Assembly: GCA_937922085.1 (NCBI GenBank)
Contig: CAKZVD010000003.1
Span: forward strand, 237,455-301,454
DNA: 64,000 nucleotides
Direction: 5' to 3'
From: an uncultured Tenacibaculum sp.
GTDB taxonomy: Bacteria; Bacteroidota; Bacteroidia; Flavobacteriales; Flavobacteriaceae
Shown here: positions 8,207-17,771 of the stretch, one piece after another
How the letters are laid out: each line of letters begins with the position of its first letter
Numbering within the stretch: position 1 is the first letter of the stretch
Notes under the pieces: model-generated
Told to the model about the DNA's origin: nothing
The model's database searches: none
Seen by the model: the letters and a program-made list of their open reading frames with translations, nothing else
Position numbers and translations under genes: made by a program

Positions 8207-9551
8207 GTTTTTTATGAATTAATTTTTTTGTCAATATATTAAAACGAAGATACAACATTACTGCAGATGCAGTAAGTGATATTAAAAGGCCTATCCAAAT
8301 TCCTTCGCTTTTTAAAGAGGTGTGTAATGCTAAATAATAACAGATAGGAAAACCAATTAACCAATAAGCAATAAATGTAATTGCCATTGGTATTTTAACA
8401 TCTTGTAACCCTCTAAGGGCTCCTAAAACAACTACTTGAATTCCATCTGATAGTTGAAAAAAACCAGCTATTATAATTAATGTTTTAGCAACACCTATTA
8501 CTTCAATATTATCTACATAAAAAGTAGGTAAAATACTTTTAAAAGCTATAAAAGCTATTGCAAAAATAACATCTATTATAACCATTAATAAAAATATAGA
8601 TATTGCTATTCTTCTTAGTTCTTTAAAATTCTGTAATCCTTTTTGATTACCAACTCGAATAGTTGCTGTAACTCCTAAACCAACAGCAATCATAAATGTC
8701 ATCGATGCCAAGTTTAAAGCTATTTGATTTGCTGCTTGAGAATTAGTACCAATGCTACCTGCTATAAAAATACCCGCAGCAAATAAAGTTACTTCAAACC
8801 ACATTTGCAATGCTGTAGGATATCCTAGTTTATATATTTCTTTTAGTATTTTTTTCTTAATATTTTTAAAGGAGAATTGCTCTACAAAAGGCGCAAACTC
8901 TTTTCTGGTTTTTATAATATAAATCATAAAACCAACCATAATAAAACGTGAAATTAATGTTCCTATAGCAGAACCTACTACCCCTAATTCTGGAAATCCT
9001 AATTTCCCATAAATCAAAACATAATTGAAAAACACGTTAATTACATTTGCTATTAAAGCAGCTTGCATAGCATATTTTGTTAATGATAAACCATCTGCAA
9101 ACTGTTTAAACCCCTGAAAAACCATTACAGGCACCATTGAATAAGCAATTACCTGATAATATGGTTTTGCCAATTCAACAACTTCTGTTGGTTGTTTCAT
9201 ATAGTACATTAATTGCTGTGAAGCTAGCATTAAAAGGCAAATTAAAAAACCTAAAATTATAGTAATAAAAATTCCGTGTTGAAATATCGTTTTCCCTTTT
9301 CTTACATTTTTTTCTCCATCTGCTTCAGCTATTAAAGGAGTAATTGAAAAACTAAACCCAATACCTAATGATAAAAACATAAACATTAAACCATTAGCCA
9401 AAGAAACAGAAGCCAATGAAGCCGCACCTAATTTACCAACCATTAAATTATCTGCCAACCCAACAAGTACATGCCCCAACTGACCTAACATGATAGGATA
9501 TGCTATCTTTAAATTTTTATTAAATTCTGAAGTATAATTAGATAGATTCAC
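8193..9551 (-). CDS. MATE-family multidrug/cation antiporter (NorM-like)
   Basis: 452 residues with about 12 hydrophobic segments in the two six-helix halves of the MATE family. The first helix region contains PIMLGQLGHVLVGLADNLMVGKLG, a NorM-type start, and the second half begins near EIYKLGYPTALQMWFE. It should export cationic drugs or dyes with Na+ or H+ coupling across the inner membrane. The start is GTG at 9551. A TATCTTCG element (one mismatch to TAnnTTTG) lies upstream on the minus strand. It overlaps the small acidic protein gene. Confidence 0.88.
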   Translation of the reverse strand: MNLSNYTSEFNKNLKIAYPIMLGQLGHVLVGLADNLMVGKLGAASLASVSLANGLMFMFLSLGIGFSFSITPLIAEADGEKNVRKGKTIFQHGIFITIILGFLICLLMLASQQLMYYMKQPTEVVELAKPYYQVIAYSMVPVMVFQGFKQFADGLSLTKYAMQAALIANVINVFFNYVLIYGKLGFPELGVVGSAIGTLISRFIMVGFMIYIIKTRKEFAPFVEQFSFKNIKKKILKEIYKLGYPTALQMWFEVTLFAAGIFIAGSIGTNSQAANQIALNLASMTFMIAVGLGVTATIRVGNQKGLQNFKELRRIAISIFLLMVIIDVIFAIAFIAFKSILPTFYVDNIEVIGVAKTLIIIAGFFQLSDGIQVVVLGALRGLQDVKIPMAITFIAYWLIGFPICYYLALHTSLKSEGIWIGLLISLTASAVMLYLRFNILTKKLIHKKHGIT

Positions 9552-9610
9552 CTAGTCAATCTTTACCATTTTTAAGATGGCGAAGATAGTTTAAATTGAT
9601 AGATTTTAAC

Positions 9611-9618
9611 TATTTTTG
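9611..9618 (+). promoter_or_regulatory. Probable -7 promoter element of tpx
   Basis: TATTTTTG fits the Bacteroidota TAnnTTTG box exactly and lies 23 bases before the tpx ATG. A convincing -33 TTG at the right distance is not seen, so confidence is limited. Confidence 0.4.
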
Positions 9619-9641
9619 ATAATAATAAAAAACTAAATTAA

Positions 9642-10139
9642 ATGGCTACAGTAACATTAAAAGGTAATGAAATTCAAACAAATGGTTCTTTACCAGAAGT
9701 AAATTCAAAAGCTCCTAACTTTAATCTTGTTGGTGCTGATTTATCTCACAAATCTTTACAAGATTATGAAGGTAAAAAACTAATTTTAAATATTTTTCCT
9801 AGTGTAGATACAGGTACTTGTGCTACCTCTGTTAGAACCTTTAATAAACAAGCTTCTGAATTAGAAAACACAAAAGTTCTTTGTATTTCTAGAGATTTAC
9901 CTTTTGCTCAAAGTCGTTTTTGTGGTGCTGAAGGAATAGAAAATGTTGAAATGCTTTCTGATTTTGTGACTGGTGATTTTGGAAAAAATTATGGCTTAGA
10001 GTTTACAAATGGTCCTTTAACAGGTTTACATTCTCGCTGTATCGTTGTAATAAATGAAAAAGGAGAGGTTACTTATGCTGAACAAGTACCAGAAATTGTA
10101 GACGAACCAAATTATGATAAAGCTTTAAAAGCTCTGTAA
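9642..10139 (+). CDS. tpx: Thiol peroxidase Tpx
   Basis: 165 residues, atypical two-Cys peroxiredoxin of the Tpx group. The peroxidatic Cys60 is in SVDTGTCATSVR and the resolving Cys94 in RFCGAEGI, 34 residues apart as in Escherichia coli Tpx (61/95). It reduces alkyl and lipid hydroperoxides with thioredoxin as donor. No signal peptide is seen, so it is cytoplasmic. The stop codon overlaps the dgkA start by one base (TAATG), giving a coupled tpx-dgkA pair followed closely by ftsK. Confidence 0.93.
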   Translation: MATVTLKGNEIQTNGSLPEVNSKAPNFNLVGADLSHKSLQDYEGKKLILNIFPSVDTGTCATSVRTFNKQASELENTKVLCISRDLPFAQSRFCGAEGIENVEMLSDFVTGDFGKNYGLEFTNGPLTGLHSRCIVVINEKGEVTYAEQVPEIVDEPNYDKALKAL

Positions 10140-10522
10140 TGAATAAAGCTAAAGATGGTTTTATTAAAAGAAGATTAAAAGGAGTAAAATATTCTTTAAA
10201 AGGAATTTTAATTCTTATAACTACTGAAGATAGTATTAAAGCCCAATTCTTAATTGGGCTTTTTGTTATTATATTGGGCTTTGTTTTTAATATTTCTTCC
10301 ACTGAGTGGATGGTTCAATTAACTATTATAGGTTTAGTTTTAGTTGCTGAAGCTTTAAATACTGCTGTAGAAAAAGTAGCTGATTTTATTCACCCAGAGT
10401 TTCATAATAAAATAGGAATTATAAAAGATGTTGCTGCAGGAGCAGCTGGTTTAGCAGCAATAATTTCAATAATTATAGGTTGTATAATATACATTCCAAA
10501 AATAATAGACTTATTCTCGTAA
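10139..10522 (+). CDS. dgkA: Diacylglycerol/undecaprenol kinase family
   Basis: 127 residues, three predicted inner-membrane helices. The family signature is intact: EALNTAVEKVADFIHP followed by KDVAAGAAGLAA. Enzymes of this short family phosphorylate diacylglycerol or, in many non-proteobacteria, undecaprenol to regenerate the carrier lipid for wall synthesis; sequence does not decide between them. It shares one base with the tpx stop. Confidence 0.9.
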   Translation: MNKAKDGFIKRRLKGVKYSLKGILILITTEDSIKAQFLIGLFVIILGFVFNISSTEWMVQLTIIGLVLVAEALNTAVEKVADFIHPEFHNKIGIIKDVAAGAAGLAAIISIIIGCIIYIPKIIDLFS

Positions 10523-10559
10523 TATTTCTATATTTACAGGTCTAAATTTTACATAATAA

Positions 10560-13058
10560 ATGACGAAAAAAACAAGTTCAAAAAAAACAAAAACACCAAA
10601 AAAGATCATATCAAAATCAGAGATTTCTGATTTTTTTAAGAATAGACAAACACAAACTATTTTAGGAGCTTTTTTAGTATTATTTGCTGTTTTTTTATGT
10701 GTTGCTTTTATTTCATTCTTCTTCTCTTGGGAAGAAGATCAAAGTACTTTACACGAATTTGCTAATAGACAAATAAGAACAAAAAATTTATTAGGAAAAA
10801 TAGGTTCAAAATTAAGTCATGTTTTTATATATAATGGCTTTGGTTTAGCAGCTTTTATACTTCCCTTCCTTGTTTTTTTAACAGGTATTAGTTTTTTATT
10901 ACAAAGTAAGTTTAAGAGTATGGTTACTCGATGGAATTGGGGTTTATTTAATATGCTTTGGATTTCTGTTGCTTTAGGCTTTGTAGAAAAGAAATTTGCT
11001 TTATTATCTGGTACTGTTGGTTTTGAATTAAATGAATATTTACAAACTTTTATAGGAAAAACTGGGTTAGCAATTGTACTTACTTTTTTCTTTATTGCGT
11101 ACGCTGTGGTGCGTTTTAGGCTTACTGCTGAAAAAATAGAAGAAAGATTACAACGAAAAGAAAAAGAGCAAAAAGAGAATGTAGTGGTAAATAACGATAC
11201 TACAAGTGATGCTACAGTTTATGAGGAAAAAGAAAAAACTCCTTTAAAACCTAAAATTGAAAAGAAAAAGGAAACAAATATAGACCCAAAATCTAATTTC
11301 GAACTTTCTGTTGAAAACTTAAAACCAACAATTAGTAATCATTCAGATGTAGATAAATCAGATACGGAAACAAAGGAAGATGGTTCGCTAGATTTAAAAA
11401 TAAATACGACTAGCAATGAAGATCAAATTCCTGAGCAAAAAAATACACCAAGTGAACAAACACTTAATGAGGTACAAATAGCTATAGAAAAAGTAGAAGA
11501 AGAGAAAAGTGTTTCTGGAAACGTATCTGAAAAGTTGGTTGAAGATTTTGGCGAATTCGATCCTACTCTAGAGTTAGGAGGCTTCCGTTTTCCTACTTTT
11601 AATTTACTAAAACAATATAACGAGAGTATTTCTATAGATCCTGAAGAATTAGAAGCCAATAAGAATCAAATTGTAGAAACTCTTAAGAATTATAAAATTG
11701 GTATCGCGCAAATTAAAGCTACTGTAGGTCCTACCATTACTTTATATGAAATTATACCTGAAGCAGGTGTTCGAATTTCTAAAATAAAAAACCTAGAAGA
11801 TGATATTGCTTTATCTCTTTCCGCACTAGGAATTAGAATTGTTGCTCCTATTCCTGGAAAGGGAACTATTGGTATTGAAGTTCCTAATAAAAAAGCAACA
11901 ATTGTTTCTATGCATTCTACCATAGTCTCTAAGAAATTTCAAGAAAGTCAAATGGAATTACCTTTAGGCTTAGGTAAAACAATTTCTAATGAAACTTTTG
12001 TGGTTGATTTAGCTAAAATGCCTCACCTACTAATGGCCGGTGCAACAGGGCAAGGTAAATCTGTTGGGTTAAACGCTATTTTAACCTCACTACTTTATAG
12101 AAAACACCCTGCTGAAGTAAAATTTGTATTAGTAGATCCTAAAAAAGTAGAACTTACTTTATTCAACAAAATAGAACGTCATTATTTAGCAAAACTTCCA
12201 GATGCTGAAGAAGCAATTATTACAGATACCTCTAAAGTAGTAAATACTTTAAATTCTTTATGTATTGAAATGGATAACCGTTATGATTTATTAAAATTAG
12301 CAATGGTTCGTAACATTAAGGAATACAATGTGAAATTTAAAGCAAGAAAATTAAATCCTGAAAATGGACATCAATTCTTACCTTATATTGTATTAGTTAT
12401 TGATGAGTTTGCAGATTTAATTATGACGGCTGGTAAAGAAGTAGAAACTCCGATTGCTCGTTTAGCTCAATTAGCCAGAGCCATTGGTATTCACTTAATA
12501 GTAGCAACACAAAGACCTTCTGTGAATGTAATTACAGGTATTATTAAAGCCAATTTCCCTTCTCGTATTGCTTTTAGAGTAACTTCTAAAATAGATAGTA
12601 GAACAATTTTAGACGCTCCTGGTGCCGATCAATTAATTGGTCGAGGAGATATGTTATATTCAGGTGGAAACGATATTACAAGAATTCAGTGTGCTTTTGT
12701 AGATACTCCAGAAGTAGAAAAAATAACGGACTTCATTGGTTCTCAACGTGCTTACCCTGACGCCCACTTATTACCTGAATATGTAGGTGAAGAGAGTGGC
12801 ACAAATCTTGATGTAGACATCGCAGATAGGGATAAACTATTTAAAAACGCTGCAGAAATAATTGTTACAGCACAACAAGGTTCGGCATCGTTATTGCAAA
12901 GAAAGTTAAAATTAGGATATAATAGGGCTGGTAGAATTATCGATCAATTGGAAGCTGCTGGTATTGTTGGTCCTTTTGAAGGTAGTAAAGCAAGACAAGT
13001 TCTTGTTCCTGATTTTGTCGCTTTAGAGCAATTATTAGAGAATGAAAAAAATAACTAA
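10560..13058 (+). CDS. ftsK: DNA translocase FtsK
   Basis: 832 residues. N-terminal membrane part with about four helices (residues about 30-190), a variable charged linker (about 200-335), then the RecA-like motor. Walker A is GATGQGKS at 494-501, and Walker B is LVIDEFADLIM near 612-622. The C-terminal gamma winged helix (SASLLQRKLKLGYNRAGRI and GIVGPFEGSKAR) recognises polar sequences. FtsK pumps chromosome ends through the division septum for dimer resolution and segregation. It is 37 bases after dgkA and overlaps nothing; lolA follows. Confidence 0.95.
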   Translation: MTKKTSSKKTKTPKKIISKSEISDFFKNRQTQTILGAFLVLFAVFLCVAFISFFFSWEEDQSTLHEFANRQIRTKNLLGKIGSKLSHVFIYNGFGLAAFILPFLVFLTGISFLLQSKFKSMVTRWNWGLFNMLWISVALGFVEKKFALLSGTVGFELNEYLQTFIGKTGLAIVLTFFFIAYAVVRFRLTAEKIEERLQRKEKEQKENVVVNNDTTSDATVYEEKEKTPLKPKIEKKKETNIDPKSNFELSVENLKPTISNHSDVDKSDTETKEDGSLDLKINTTSNEDQIPEQKNTPSEQTLNEVQIAIEKVEEEKSVSGNVSEKLVEDFGEFDPTLELGGFRFPTFNLLKQYNESISIDPEELEANKNQIVETLKNYKIGIAQIKATVGPTITLYEIIPEAGVRISKIKNLEDDIALSLSALGIRIVAPIPGKGTIGIEVPNKKATIVSMHSTIVSKKFQESQMELPLGLGKTISNETFVVDLAKMPHLLMAGATGQGKSVGLNAILTSLLYRKHPAEVKFVLVDPKKVELTLFNKIERHYLAKLPDAEEAIITDTSKVVNTLNSLCIEMDNRYDLLKLAMVRNIKEYNVKFKARKLNPENGHQFLPYIVLVIDEFADLIMTAGKEVETPIARLAQLARAIGIHLIVATQRPSVNVITGIIKANFPSRIAFRVTSKIDSRTILDAPGADQLIGRGDMLYSGGNDITRIQCAFVDTPEVEKITDFIGSQRAYPDAHLLPEYVGEESGTNLDVDIADRDKLFKNAAEIIVTAQQGSASLLQRKLKLGYNRAGRIIDQLEAAGIVGPFEGSKARQVLVPDFVALEQLLENEKNN

Positions 13059-13089
13059 AAATTACAGTACAGAAAATTCAATCATAAAC

Positions 13090-13743
13090 ATGAAAAAAAT
13101 AGCATTATTTATAATAGGATTATTTTTAAGTTTAAACATAACCGCACAAACTTCTTCAGAGAAAGCAAAAACCTTGTTAGATGAAGTATCAGCTAAAATG
13201 GGCGCTTATAAAAATATGAGTATTGGCTTCAATTCAACATTAATCAATAAAGAAGCTGGTATTACTAACGATCCACCAATTAGAGGTAATATAACTTTAG
13301 CTGGAGAAAAGTATAATTTAAATTATCTAGGAAACAATTTTCTTTTTAACGGTAAAAAATTAGTGGTAATTAATACCGAAGAAAAAGAAGCTACTATTAC
13401 AGATGGAGATATAGAAGAAGAAGATGGTTTTATTTACCCTTCAAAGTTACTTACTTTTTATAGAGAAGGATATAATTATGAAATGGGAACTTTAAAAAAT
13501 ACAAACGGTAGAAAAGTTCAATATGTAAATTTAACTCCTATTGACAGTAATTCTGACATTGTTAAGGTACAATTAGGTGTAGATGCTAAAACAAAGCATA
13601 TCTATAAATTAGTACAAATAGGTTCTAATGGTACTGAAACCACATTTACGATTACTAAGTTTAAAAGCAATCAAGCTATTTCAGAAAATTTATTTTCTTT
13701 TGATAGAAGCAAATATGAAAAATTAGGCTATTTAGTAGACTAA
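13090..13743 (+). CDS. lolA: Outer-membrane lipoprotein carrier LolA
   Basis: The ATG at 13090 is chosen because it begins a clean signal peptide (MKKIALFIIGLFLSLNITAQ); an in-frame ATG at 13042 would add a hydrophilic stretch that overlaps ftsK. Mature protein of about 197 residues with the LolA fold pattern: LLDEVSAKMGAYKNMSIGF start, GEKYNLNY and a C-terminal LFSFDRSKY. It ferries lipoproteins across the periplasm to the outer membrane. FtsK followed by LolA is the conserved order in many bacteria. Confidence 0.85.
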   Translation: MKKIALFIIGLFLSLNITAQTSSEKAKTLLDEVSAKMGAYKNMSIGFNSTLINKEAGITNDPPIRGNITLAGEKYNLNYLGNNFLFNGKKLVVINTEEKEATITDGDIEEEDGFIYPSKLLTFYREGYNYEMGTLKNTNGRKVQYVNLTPIDSNSDIVKVQLGVDAKTKHIYKLVQIGSNGTETTFTITKFKSNQAISENLFSFDRSKYEKLGYLVD

Positions 13744-13806
13744 GTAATATCATAAAATAAACTATAAAAGTTTTGTTAATTAGATAAAAAGTCAATTAAC
13801 AAAACT

Positions 13807-13840
13807 TTTGTGGTTATTACAACTAAGCTTAGTACCTTTG
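13807..13840 (+). promoter_or_regulatory. Promoter of the LptF/LptG-family gene
   Basis: TTTG at 13807-13810 and TACCTTTG at 13833-13840 with 22 bases between them fit the Bacteroidota -33/-7 promoter. The GTG start at 13846 lies 6 bases after the -7 box, predicting a leaderless mRNA. Confidence 0.7.
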
Positions 13841-13845
13841 CATTA

Positions 13846-15609
13846 GTGAAGACATTAGATAAATACATATTAAAAAGTTTCTTAACGCCTTTTTTAGCAA
13901 CTTTTTTAATTATACTTTTTGTACTTGTAATGCAGGCTCTGTGGCTTGCTTTTGATGATTTAGCTGGTAAAGGAATCAGTTTCTTAATCATTTTAAAATT
14001 CTTATGGTATACTGCACTTATAGTAGCACCACAAGCATTACCAATTGGAGTCCTTTTATCGTCAATTATGACATTAGGGAGTCTTTCTGAAAAATATGAA
14101 TTTGCGGCGGCTAAATCTGCTGGAGTTTCTTTACAAAGAATGGTGCGACCTCTTGTGTTTTTAACTTTAATAATGAGTTGCATTAATTTTGCTTTTTTAG
14201 ATTATGTATATCCTTATGCCATCTTAAAACAAATAAATCTTAAATTAAACATAAGAAAAAAGCAACCTGCTTTAGCTCTAGTTCCGGGTAGTTTTAATGG
14301 TGATATTCCTAATTATCAAATTAAATTTGATGAAAAATATGGGGATGAAAAAAATCTATTAAAAAATGTTTTAATCTATGATTTATCTGCCAAAAGAGGA
14401 AATAATAAAATTATTACCGCTAAAAGAGGAGAGTTAATTTCTGAAGAAGGAAGTAGATACATGACTCTTAAGTTAAAAGATGGACATTTTTATGAGCATC
14501 ATGTAAATAATAGAATGACCTATAAAGAACGATTTAGAATGAAGGCATCTTATGCAGATTTTAAAGAGTATACTTTAAATATGGATATTTCTTCTTTTAC
14601 TGATGAAGGTATAGATGTTATAAAACACTCTAGAAACTTTAACATGCTTAGTTTATCCCAATTAAAGGATACCCTACCCGACTTAAAACAAAGTTATGAT
14701 GAGTATGTAAATTCGAGAGCCAAAAGTTTGTATTTAAATACTGATGCAAATAAACTATACCAATACCCAGATTCTTTAATTAATGAAAAAATAAATTCAA
14801 ATATTTTAGAAAATTTTGATATCGATAAACAACGACAAATTATTAATTCTTCTATTTCTAAAATAGATCGTACGATTAATAATTTTAGCTCTAACAAAAA
14901 TTCATTTAAACACAGACGAAAAGTATTAAACCTATATGACATTGAATTCTATAATAGAGTTGCTTTTTCTTTATCGTGCTTAATTCTCTTTTTTATAGGT
15001 GCCCCATTAGGTTCTATTATTAGAAAAGGAGGAATGGGATTACCTATGATTTTAGCTATTGCCATTTATGTGTTATACTTTTTTTCCAATACTTTTGGAA
15101 GAAACATGGCAGAAGAGAGCTCTATATCTGCTATAACTGGATCCTGGCTTGCTATATTATTAATGTTACCTTTAGCTATAACACTAACAACAAGAGCTGC
15201 ACAAGATAAAGGCCTGTTTAATATTAGTGGATTCTTTTCTCGATTATATCGTATTGTATTAAATAAGAATAATGATGACGATGATGATCTATATAAAGAG
15301 AACGTAGCTATGTATCATTTCAATAGCTATAAGAATTCATCTAAAGTCAGTTTTTTCATATACTTCATACTTTTACTGAGTCCTTTCTCTTTTAGTTATA
15401 CAAATTTAGGATCTATAATTAGCCTTTTTATTTACTTAATATTCTTACTTAGCTTATACAGATCGCTAATTCATTACGAAAAAGTTCATAAAGCTATTAA
15501 TCAAAGGATCAACCTTTCTGCCATAGCTATAATATTAATACTTTTTAGCCCTTTATATTTTATAGTGTATTTTTACACTATTAAAGATTTAAAAAAGAAA
15601 ATATCTTAA
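13846..15609 (+). CDS. LptF/LptG-family permease (YjgP/YjgQ) for lipopolysaccharide export
   Basis: 587 residues from GTG 13846 (VKTLDKYILKSFLTPFLATF, the typical family start); a longer reading from GTG 13810 would place its first codons inside the promoter. Membrane helices at the N-terminus (three), a large periplasmic beta-jellyroll-type domain (about residues 125-370), then three helices (about 385-480). A further C-terminal extension with additional helices (about 500-580) is characteristic of some Bacteroidota members. It forms the inner-membrane LptBFG ABC exporter with an LptF/G partner and LptB elsewhere. LptF and LptG cannot be separated by sequence here. Confidence 0.87.
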   Translation: MKTLDKYILKSFLTPFLATFLIILFVLVMQALWLAFDDLAGKGISFLIILKFLWYTALIVAPQALPIGVLLSSIMTLGSLSEKYEFAAAKSAGVSLQRMVRPLVFLTLIMSCINFAFLDYVYPYAILKQINLKLNIRKKQPALALVPGSFNGDIPNYQIKFDEKYGDEKNLLKNVLIYDLSAKRGNNKIITAKRGELISEEGSRYMTLKLKDGHFYEHHVNNRMTYKERFRMKASYADFKEYTLNMDISSFTDEGIDVIKHSRNFNMLSLSQLKDTLPDLKQSYDEYVNSRAKSLYLNTDANKLYQYPDSLINEKINSNILENFDIDKQRQIINSSISKIDRTINNFSSNKNSFKHRRKVLNLYDIEFYNRVAFSLSCLILFFIGAPLGSIIRKGGMGLPMILAIAIYVLYFFSNTFGRNMAEESSISAITGSWLAILLMLPLAITLTTRAAQDKGLFNISGFFSRLYRIVLNKNNDDDDDLYKENVAMYHFNSYKNSSKVSFFIYFILLLSPFSFSYTNLGSIISLFIYLIFLLSLYRSLIHYEKVHKAINQRINLSAIAIILILFSPLYFIVYFYTIKDLKKKIS

Positions 15610-15614
15610 ACCTA

Positions 15615-16757
15615 ATGACAACAGAAACTACACCAAAAGTTCAATTAAATACCATACAAGAAGCTATTAATGATATCCGTGAAGGGAAAGTTATTATTGT
15701 AGTAGATGATGAAGATAGAGAAAATGAAGGCGATTTTCTTGCTGCGGCAGAAAAAGTGACCCCTGAAATGGTCAATTTTATGGCAACTCATGGTCGTGGT
15801 TTAATATGTACACCTCTTACTGAAAATAGATGTAAAGAGTTAGAATTAGGAATGATGGTAAGTAACAATACCGACCCTATGGAAACTGCTTTTACAGTAT
15901 CTATTGATTTAAAAGGAAATGGTGTTACTACTGGTATATCTGCTGCAGATAGAGCTAAAACTATTGAAGCTTTAATAAACAAAGAAACAAAACCTTTTGA
16001 CTTAGCTAGACCAGGACATATTTTTCCTTTAAAAGCAAAAGAAGGTGGAGTTTTAAGAAGAACTGGGCATACAGAAGCTGCTATTGATTTTGCTCGTTTA
16101 GCAGGATTACAACCAGCAGGTGTTATTGTAGAAATCATGAATGAAGATGGTACCATGGCAAGGTTACCTCAATTATTGAAAGTGGCTAAAAAGTTCGATT
16201 TAAAAATTGTTTCTATTGAAGATTTAGTTGCCTATAGAATGGAACATGATTCTTTAATTGAAAAGAAAGAAGATTTTACGATACAAACTCGTTTTGGTGA
16301 TTTCAGATTACGTGCTTACCAGCAAACTACAAACAATCAAGTTCATATAGCATTAACTCGTGGTACTTGGAGTAAAAATGAACCTATTTTAACTCGTATC
16401 AACTCTACTTTGGTAAACAATGATATTTTAGGAACTTTAACAAATAATGCTGACAAGAAACTAGATCAAATGTTTCAGGTTCTTAATGAAGAAGGACGTG
16501 GTGCAATTCTTTTTATAAATCAACAAAATCAATCTTTAAACTTATTAAATAGATTAAGAGGTTTAAAAGAAAACCAAAAAGAAGGTGAAATGAAAGCTCC
16601 AAGAATAACCATGGATAATAAAGACTTTGGTATTGGTGCTCAAATTTTACATGATTTAAATATTCATAAATTACGTTTAATATCGAATACCAAACAAGAA
16701 AAACGTGTAGGTATGATCGGTTATGGATTAGAAATTGTTGATTACGTACCTTTTTAA
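15615..16757 (+). CDS. ribB: 3,4-dihydroxy-2-butanone-4-phosphate synthase with degenerate GTP cyclohydrolase II domain
   Basis: 380 residues. The N-terminal half (to about 205) is an intact RibB: VVDDEDRENEGDFL acidic motif, GRGLICTPLT and RTGHTEAAIDFARLAG. The C-terminal half has the RibA fold order, ending in DFGIGAQILHDLNIHKLRLI and GYGLEIVDYVPF. However, the zinc-binding cysteines and the GDVFGS..CDCG motif of GTP cyclohydrolase II are replaced (region NSTLVNNDILGTLTNNADKK). The domain is therefore predicted inactive as a cyclohydrolase. RibB turns ribulose-5-phosphate into the four-carbon riboflavin precursor. The gene lies 5 bases after the LptF/G gene. Confidence 0.85.
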   Translation: MTTETTPKVQLNTIQEAINDIREGKVIIVVDDEDRENEGDFLAAAEKVTPEMVNFMATHGRGLICTPLTENRCKELELGMMVSNNTDPMETAFTVSIDLKGNGVTTGISAADRAKTIEALINKETKPFDLARPGHIFPLKAKEGGVLRRTGHTEAAIDFARLAGLQPAGVIVEIMNEDGTMARLPQLLKVAKKFDLKIVSIEDLVAYRMEHDSLIEKKEDFTIQTRFGDFRLRAYQQTTNNQVHIALTRGTWSKNEPILTRINSTLVNNDILGTLTNNADKKLDQMFQVLNEEGRGAILFINQQNQSLNLLNRLRGLKENQKEGEMKAPRITMDNKDFGIGAQILHDLNIHKLRLISNTKQEKRVGMIGYGLEIVDYVPF

Positions 16758-16771
16758 TCTATATATAATAT

Positions 16772-16811
16772 AAAAACAAAAAAGGAACCGAATGGTTCCT
16801 TTTTTGTTTTT
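16772..16811. terminator. Strong bidirectional terminator
   Basis: A perfect 18-bp inverted repeat (16772-16789 with 16794-16811; core GGAACC/GGTTCC, loop GAAT) with A-run and T-run flanks lies between the converging ribB and nitronate monooxygenase genes. Confidence 0.9.
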
Positions 16812-16828
16812 ATAAACTTATCTTTAAT

Positions 16829-17761
16829 TTAAAGATTATTTTTAACATCTTGATACTCTTTAATAATTTCATCCAAAACTTGCTTAGCTGGCTTTATTTC
16901 ATGAATGATTCCTGCTATTTGACCAATTTCTAATTCTCCTTCTTCTAAATCGCCTTCAAACATTCCTCTTTTAGCTCTAGCTCTTCCTAACAAGCCTTTA
17001 AGGTCTTCAGCTGTTGGATTTTCTTGATATAAAGCTTGTACGTCATTAAAAAACTTATTTTTTACTAAACGTACTGGTGCCAATTCTTTTAAAGTAACAT
17101 AAGTATCACCATCTTTTACTTTTACAATAGTATCTTTAAAATTGTCATGTGCTGAAGATTCTACAGTAGCTGCAAAACGACTTCCTATTTGAACACCATC
17201 TGCTCCTAAGACCATTGCTGCTAACACACCTCTCCCCGATCCTATTCCTCCTGCAGCTATTACTGGTATTTTAACCTGATCTTTCACCATTGGAATTAAT
17301 GTAAACGTAGTCGATTCTTCTCTACCATTATGTCCACCTGCTTCAAAACCTTCACAAACAACAGCATCTACTCCTGCTAGTTCTGCTTTTAAAGCAAATT
17401 TTACAGAGCTTACTACATGTACTACAGTAATTCCTTTTTCCTTTAAAAATGAAGTCCATGTTTTCGGATTTCCTGCTGAAGTAAATACAATTTTCACTCC
17501 TTCTTCAACAATAATATCCATAATTTTTTCAATATCTGGATATAACATAGGTACATTTACTCCAAAAGGTTTATCTGTAGCTTTTTTACACTTTTGAATA
17601 TGTTCTCTTAAAACATCAGGGTACATCGAACCTGCACCAATTAAACCTAATCCGCCAGCATTAGAAACTGCTGAAGCTAGTTTCCATCCTGAAACCCAAA
17701 TCATTCCTCCTTGAATAACTGGATATTCTATATTAAAAAGTTGTGTGATTTTATTAGTCAA
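16829..17761 (-). CDS. Nitronate monooxygenase / FabK-like flavoprotein
   Basis: 310 residues, TIM-barrel FMN enzyme of the 2-nitropropane dioxygenase family. It starts with IEYPVIQGGMIWVSG, and contains EAGGHNGREE (catalytic His region) and the phosphate-binding GGIGSGRGVLAAMVLGADGVQIG. Members oxidise nitronates or act as enoyl-ACP reductase II (FabK); the EAGGHNGRE form favours the nitronate monooxygenase side. Cytoplasmic. The start codon is 10 bases from the next gene on the same strand. Confidence 0.8.
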   Translation of the reverse strand: MTNKITQLFNIEYPVIQGGMIWVSGWKLASAVSNAGGLGLIGAGSMYPDVLREHIQKCKKATDKPFGVNVPMLYPDIEKIMDIIVEEGVKIVFTSAGNPKTWTSFLKEKGITVVHVVSSVKFALKAELAGVDAVVCEGFEAGGHNGREESTTFTLIPMVKDQVKIPVIAAGGIGSGRGVLAAMVLGADGVQIGSRFAATVESSAHDNFKDTIVKVKDGDTYVTLKELAPVRLVKNKFFNDVQALYQENPTAEDLKGLLGRARAKRGMFEGDLEEGELEIGQIAGIIHEIKPAKQVLDEIIKEYQDVKNNL

Positions 17762-17771
17762 AATATTTTGT

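Noticed and set aside
16829..17761. Calling this gene fabK (enoyl-ACP reductase II)
   Set aside because: The EAGGHNGREE segment and lack of fatty-acid neighbours favour nitronate monooxygenase; the symbol was withheld.
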